DNA of 9,249 nt from an uncultured Spirochaetia bacterium (GTDB taxonomy: Bacteria; Spirochaetota; UBA6919): positions 1-9,249 of the forward strand of contig CAJXGR010000107.1 of the NCBI GenBank assembly GCA_913053665.1, read 5' to 3'. Both the position numbers and the translations under genes were made by a program. This document shows positions 7,729 through 9,249 of this stretch, in pieces (the first letter of the stretch is position 1; every line of letters starts with the position of its first letter). The notes below the pieces were generated by a model. It saw only the letters and a list, made by a program, of their open reading frames with translations. It ran no database searches and was not told the origin of the DNA.

Positions 7729-7756
7729 TTATAAAATAATCACTTTATCATGGAAA
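7728..7756 (-). promoter_or_regulatory. Predicted promoter of the ino1 operon
   Basis: On the minus strand TTTCCA (7751-7756) and TATAAA (7728-7733) are separated by 17 bp. They match the sigma-70 consensus at four and five of six positions. The expected start lies near 7721, inside the inverted repeat, leaving a leader of about 58 nt. The -35 element sits just past the tetR-type stop codon. Spacing and the operator overlap support it; the -35 is weak. Confidence 0.5.
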
Positions 7757-7759
7757 ATA

Positions 7760-8377
7760 TCAGTCCTTTCGCTTTAACATCCCATTATAAGTCAAATCAA
7801 CTATTGTTTCAATATATTTACGAACTTCATCAGGGCACTCCCAAACCATGTTTTGGGGGTATATTATTTTAAAGCTTGTTGCAATATGTTCCCCCACTCT
7901 CCTGGGATCATCCACCTCAAAAAGACCTTCTCGATTCCCTTCTTCAATAAGCTGAACCAGAAGGTGATCCATCTTTTCGTGATAGGGATCGGTGACTTCA
8001 TGGTATTCATCTTTCATGGTTGTAGAAGTCAGTTGAGCCAACTCGTATCCGTGTGGACTGCTTAAACAATCTTCATACATAGCCATGAAGCGAATATTGA
8101 TTAAGTCCATAAAACGTTGCTTAATGGATGTTCCGTTGTGATACACCTCTTCAGATGAAGATAGTTTAGACTTATAGTATGAGTCAATAAGAGCGATGAT
8201 AATATCCTTTTTACTTTTGAAATACAAATAGATATTGGCTTTTCGTATTTTAATATCCTTTGCAATTTCCTCCACTGTGGTTTTACAAAAACCATACTGT
8301 TTAAATCTTTGTATAGCCGCTTCTAGTATACTATTTCTTATGTCATCTTTATCATCGGGCATATTATGGGAACTCAT
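7760..8377 (-). CDS. TetR-family transcriptional regulator
   Basis: This 205-residue protein has a TetR-type N-terminal DNA-binding domain: ILEAAIQRFKQYGF (17-30), then the helix-turn-helix TTVEEIAKDIKIRKANIYLYF (residues 33-53) with the typical Y-x-Y-F ending, followed by SKKDIIIALID. The C-terminal part (about 65-205) is all-helical in character and divergent, as usual for ligand-binding and dimer domains; the ligand cannot be predicted. It lies just upstream of the ino1 operon in the same direction. The inverted repeat over the ino1 promoter and GTCAT half-site-like repeats in its own promoter suggest that it represses both. The start is uncertain: the ATG at 8377 lacks a clear ribosome binding site and the next ATG (residue 6, 8362) is no better, so I kept the first. 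The regulator call is firm; its targets are inferred. Confidence 0.88.
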   Translation of the reverse strand: MSSHNMPDDKDDIRNSILEAAIQRFKQYGFCKTTVEEIAKDIKIRKANIYLYFKSKKDIIIALIDSYYKSKLSSSEEVYHNGTSIKQRFMDLINIRFMAMYEDCLSSPHGYELAQLTSTTMKDEYHEVTDPYHEKMDHLLVQLIEEGNREGLFEVDDPRRVGEHIATSFKIIYPQNMVWECPDEVRKYIETIVDLTYNGMLKRKD

Positions 8378-8401
8378 GAACTATTTTCGTACGATCGTTC
8401 T

Positions 8402-8430
8402 AATTTAACATAAGTCATAAGTAAAGTCAA
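8402..8430 (-). promoter_or_regulatory. Predicted promoter of the TetR-family gene
   Basis: The minus strand carries TTGACT (8425-8430) and TAAATT (8402-8407) with exactly 17 bp between, matching the sigma-70 consensus at five and four of six positions. The start would fall near 8395, leaving a short leader of about 18 nt. GTCAT repeats at 8414 and 8431 lie in the spacer and just upstream of the -35 element, as expected if the gene is self-regulated. Confidence 0.55.
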
Positions 8431-8469
8431 GTCATACGCTCCAAAAATAGTCTTGATTTCCTTAGTCAT
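8414..8469. repeat. Three phased GTCAT half-site-like repeats
   Basis: GTCAT starts at 8414, 8431 and 8465, so the copies are 17 and 34 bp apart. The first two sit in the longer repeat AAGTCATA (8412-8419 and 8429-8436). The copy at 8431 continues as GTCATACG, the same 8-mer found in the ino1 operator candidate at 7712-7719. They could be binding sites of the TetR-type regulator, but they do not form an inverted pair. Confidence 0.4.
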
Positions 8470-8480
8470 TGTTATATAAT
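8453..8480 (+). promoter_or_regulatory. Rightward promoter-like sequence in the tetR upstream region
   Basis: TTGATT (8453-8458) and a perfect TATAAT (8475-8480) are separated by 16 bp on the plus strand. The expected start is near 8487. No plus-strand gene follows; the transcript would reach the hairpin at 8511-8539 and end there. It is either a small-RNA promoter or a chance match in AT-rich DNA. Confidence 0.4.
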
Positions 8481-8510
8481 TGCATTGCCTGTAAACATAA
8501 GGAAATCTTT

Positions 8511-8539
8511 AAAAACCTTCTAACGGTAGAAGGATTTTT
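8511..8539. terminator. Bidirectional intrinsic terminator
   Basis: CCTTCTA (8516-8522), the loop ACGG and TAGAAGG (8527-8533) form a perfect 7-bp stem. It is flanked by AAAAA on the left and ATTTTT on the right, so a T-run follows the hairpin on either strand. On the minus strand it lies about 90 nt after the histidine kinase stop and should end that transcript; on the plus strand it would end any rightward transcript from 8487. Confidence 0.75.
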
Positions 8540-8626
8540 CCTGACGCTCTACGGATTATTTTGCGATCCCACACTTTCCCCCATCATAACTTAAACTAAA
8601 AGTAATTGAGTCTAGAAGCCACTGTT

Positions 8627-9249
8627 CTACTCATCTAAAGTCTTTGGAAGGGTGATCTGAATAGTTGTTCCCTTGTGCATTCGGCTTTTGATCTCAATAT
8701 TCCCCTCATGGGCATCCACTATTTTCTTGCAAATGCCCATTCCAAGACCATACCCACCACTATCTCTGGATCGTGATTTATCCACTCGATAGAATGGCTC
8801 AAAGATGTAGGGGATTTCATCTTCTGGTATTCCTGGCCCATAATCAATGATCATGATCTCAATATGTTCTTTTCTGTCCTTGAACATTAGTTCCACAGGC
8901 CGCTCCCTGGAATATCTAAAAGCATTATCTAAGAGGTTCTTCAGGACTGTTTTTATTCTCTCTCTATCAATATTGAGAATCACGTCATCGGGTGGAAGAG
9001 TTAATTTAATATCAAGAGATTTCTCTTTAAACAGTCTTGCAACTTCACGTATTATTTCTATAATATTTAAATGTTCCAGATTCAGTTTCCCGTGATGACT
9101 ATTGAGCCTTTCGGTTTCAAGGATTTCGGTGATCATGGTCTCTATCTCTTTCAGGTCTCCATTGAGTCTCGTCTTCTGCTTTCCATCAGCCAGGAATTCC
9201 AGGGCGACCTTCATTCGTGTAACAGGAGAGCGAAGTTCATGACTCACAT
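8627..9249 (-). CDS. Sensor histidine kinase, C-terminal part (cut by window edge)
   Basis: Only the last 206 or so residues are in the window; the gene continues past 9249. They cover the dimerisation/phosphoacceptor domain and the whole ATP-binding domain. The H-box SHELRSPVTRMKVALEFL carries the phosphorylated His at visible residue 3. The N-box VLKNLLDNAFRYS (101-113), G1 box DYGPGI (135-140), F-box FEPFYRVDKS (149-158) and G2 box GGYGLGMGI (164-172) are all intact, so the kinase looks active. The H-box with R-S-P-V-T-R is typical of CpxA/EnvZ-like kinases. The first codon read here is an internal GTG (Val of an N/D-VSHELRSP motif), not a start. A partner response regulator may lie upstream outside the window. 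The gene is separated from the TetR-type gene by a terminator, so it is not part of the inositol operon. The sensed signal cannot be judged without the N-terminus. Confidence 0.92.
   Translation of the reverse strand, partial: VSHELRSPVTRMKVALEFLADGKQKTRLNGDLKEIETMITEILETERLNSHHGKLNLEHLNIIEIIREVARLFKEKSLDIKLTLPPDDVILNIDRERIKTVLKNLLDNAFRYSRERPVELMFKDRKEHIEIMIIDYGPGIPEDEIPYIFEPFYRVDKSRSRDSGGYGLGMGICKKIVDAHEGNIEIKSRMHKGTTIQITLPKTLDE

Noticed and set aside
7726..7737. ATTTTATAAAAT 12-bp palindrome as a second operator
   Set aside because: It is pure A/T and overlaps the predicted -10 element, so chance and promoter composition explain it.
8580..8626. TAGAA/TTCTA hairpin just after the kinase stop as its terminator
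   Set aside because: The stem is only 5 bp with no T-run; the hairpin at 8511-8539 is much better.
9245..9247. Start codon of the histidine kinase at the window edge
   Set aside because: The codon is GTG coding for the Val just before the conserved SHELRSP; a kinase needs its sensor part upstream, so the gene is simply cut by the window.

Overview
The window holds six complete genes and one partial gene, all on the minus strand, with tight intergenic spacing and moderate-to-low GC. The organism appears to be a Gram-negative-type (diderm) bacterium. The evidence is a large RND/MMPL-type transporter with two long extracytoplasmic loops, a SanA-like envelope protein and a CpxA/EnvZ-type histidine kinase. 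I cannot place it in a phylum from this sequence. A spirochaete or a deltaproteobacterial-type lineage would fit, but that is a guess.

Layout in transcription order, right to left. At the right edge is the C-terminal part of a sensor histidine kinase (8627-9249), followed by a hairpin that looks like a bidirectional terminator (about 8511-8539). An intergenic region follows with a TetR-family regulator promoter facing left and a second promoter-like sequence facing right. The TetR-type regulator is at 7760-8377. Next is a 96-bp gap with a predicted promoter whose start site lies under a perfect 8-bp-arm inverted repeat (7709-7728), a strong operator candidate. A tightly packed four-gene operon begins there: myo-inositol-1-phosphate synthase (ino1), a CDP-alcohol phosphatidyltransferase, an LPG_synthase_TM/UPF0104 membrane protein, and a 1228-residue RND/MMPL-like transporter. 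The junctions are a 17-nt overlap, a 4-nt GTGA overlap and a 3-nt gap. After a 210-bp gap, a SanA/DUF218-type membrane-anchored protein (80-760) stands alone.

How the genes may work together: Ino1 makes inositol phosphate from glucose 6-phosphate. The CDP-alcohol phosphatidyltransferase could join it, or inositol, to a CDP-activated lipid. The two polytopic membrane proteins could flip or export the product across the inner membrane and periplasm. The overlapping reading frames make a shared function likely. I read the cluster as a TetR-controlled inositol-lipid synthesis and trafficking operon. That reading is an inference: the lipid product, the transporter's cargo and the regulator's ligand cannot be determined from sequence alone.

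No rRNA, tRNA, CRISPR array, insertion sequence or attachment site was recognised, and no gene-free stretch exceeds 300 bases.
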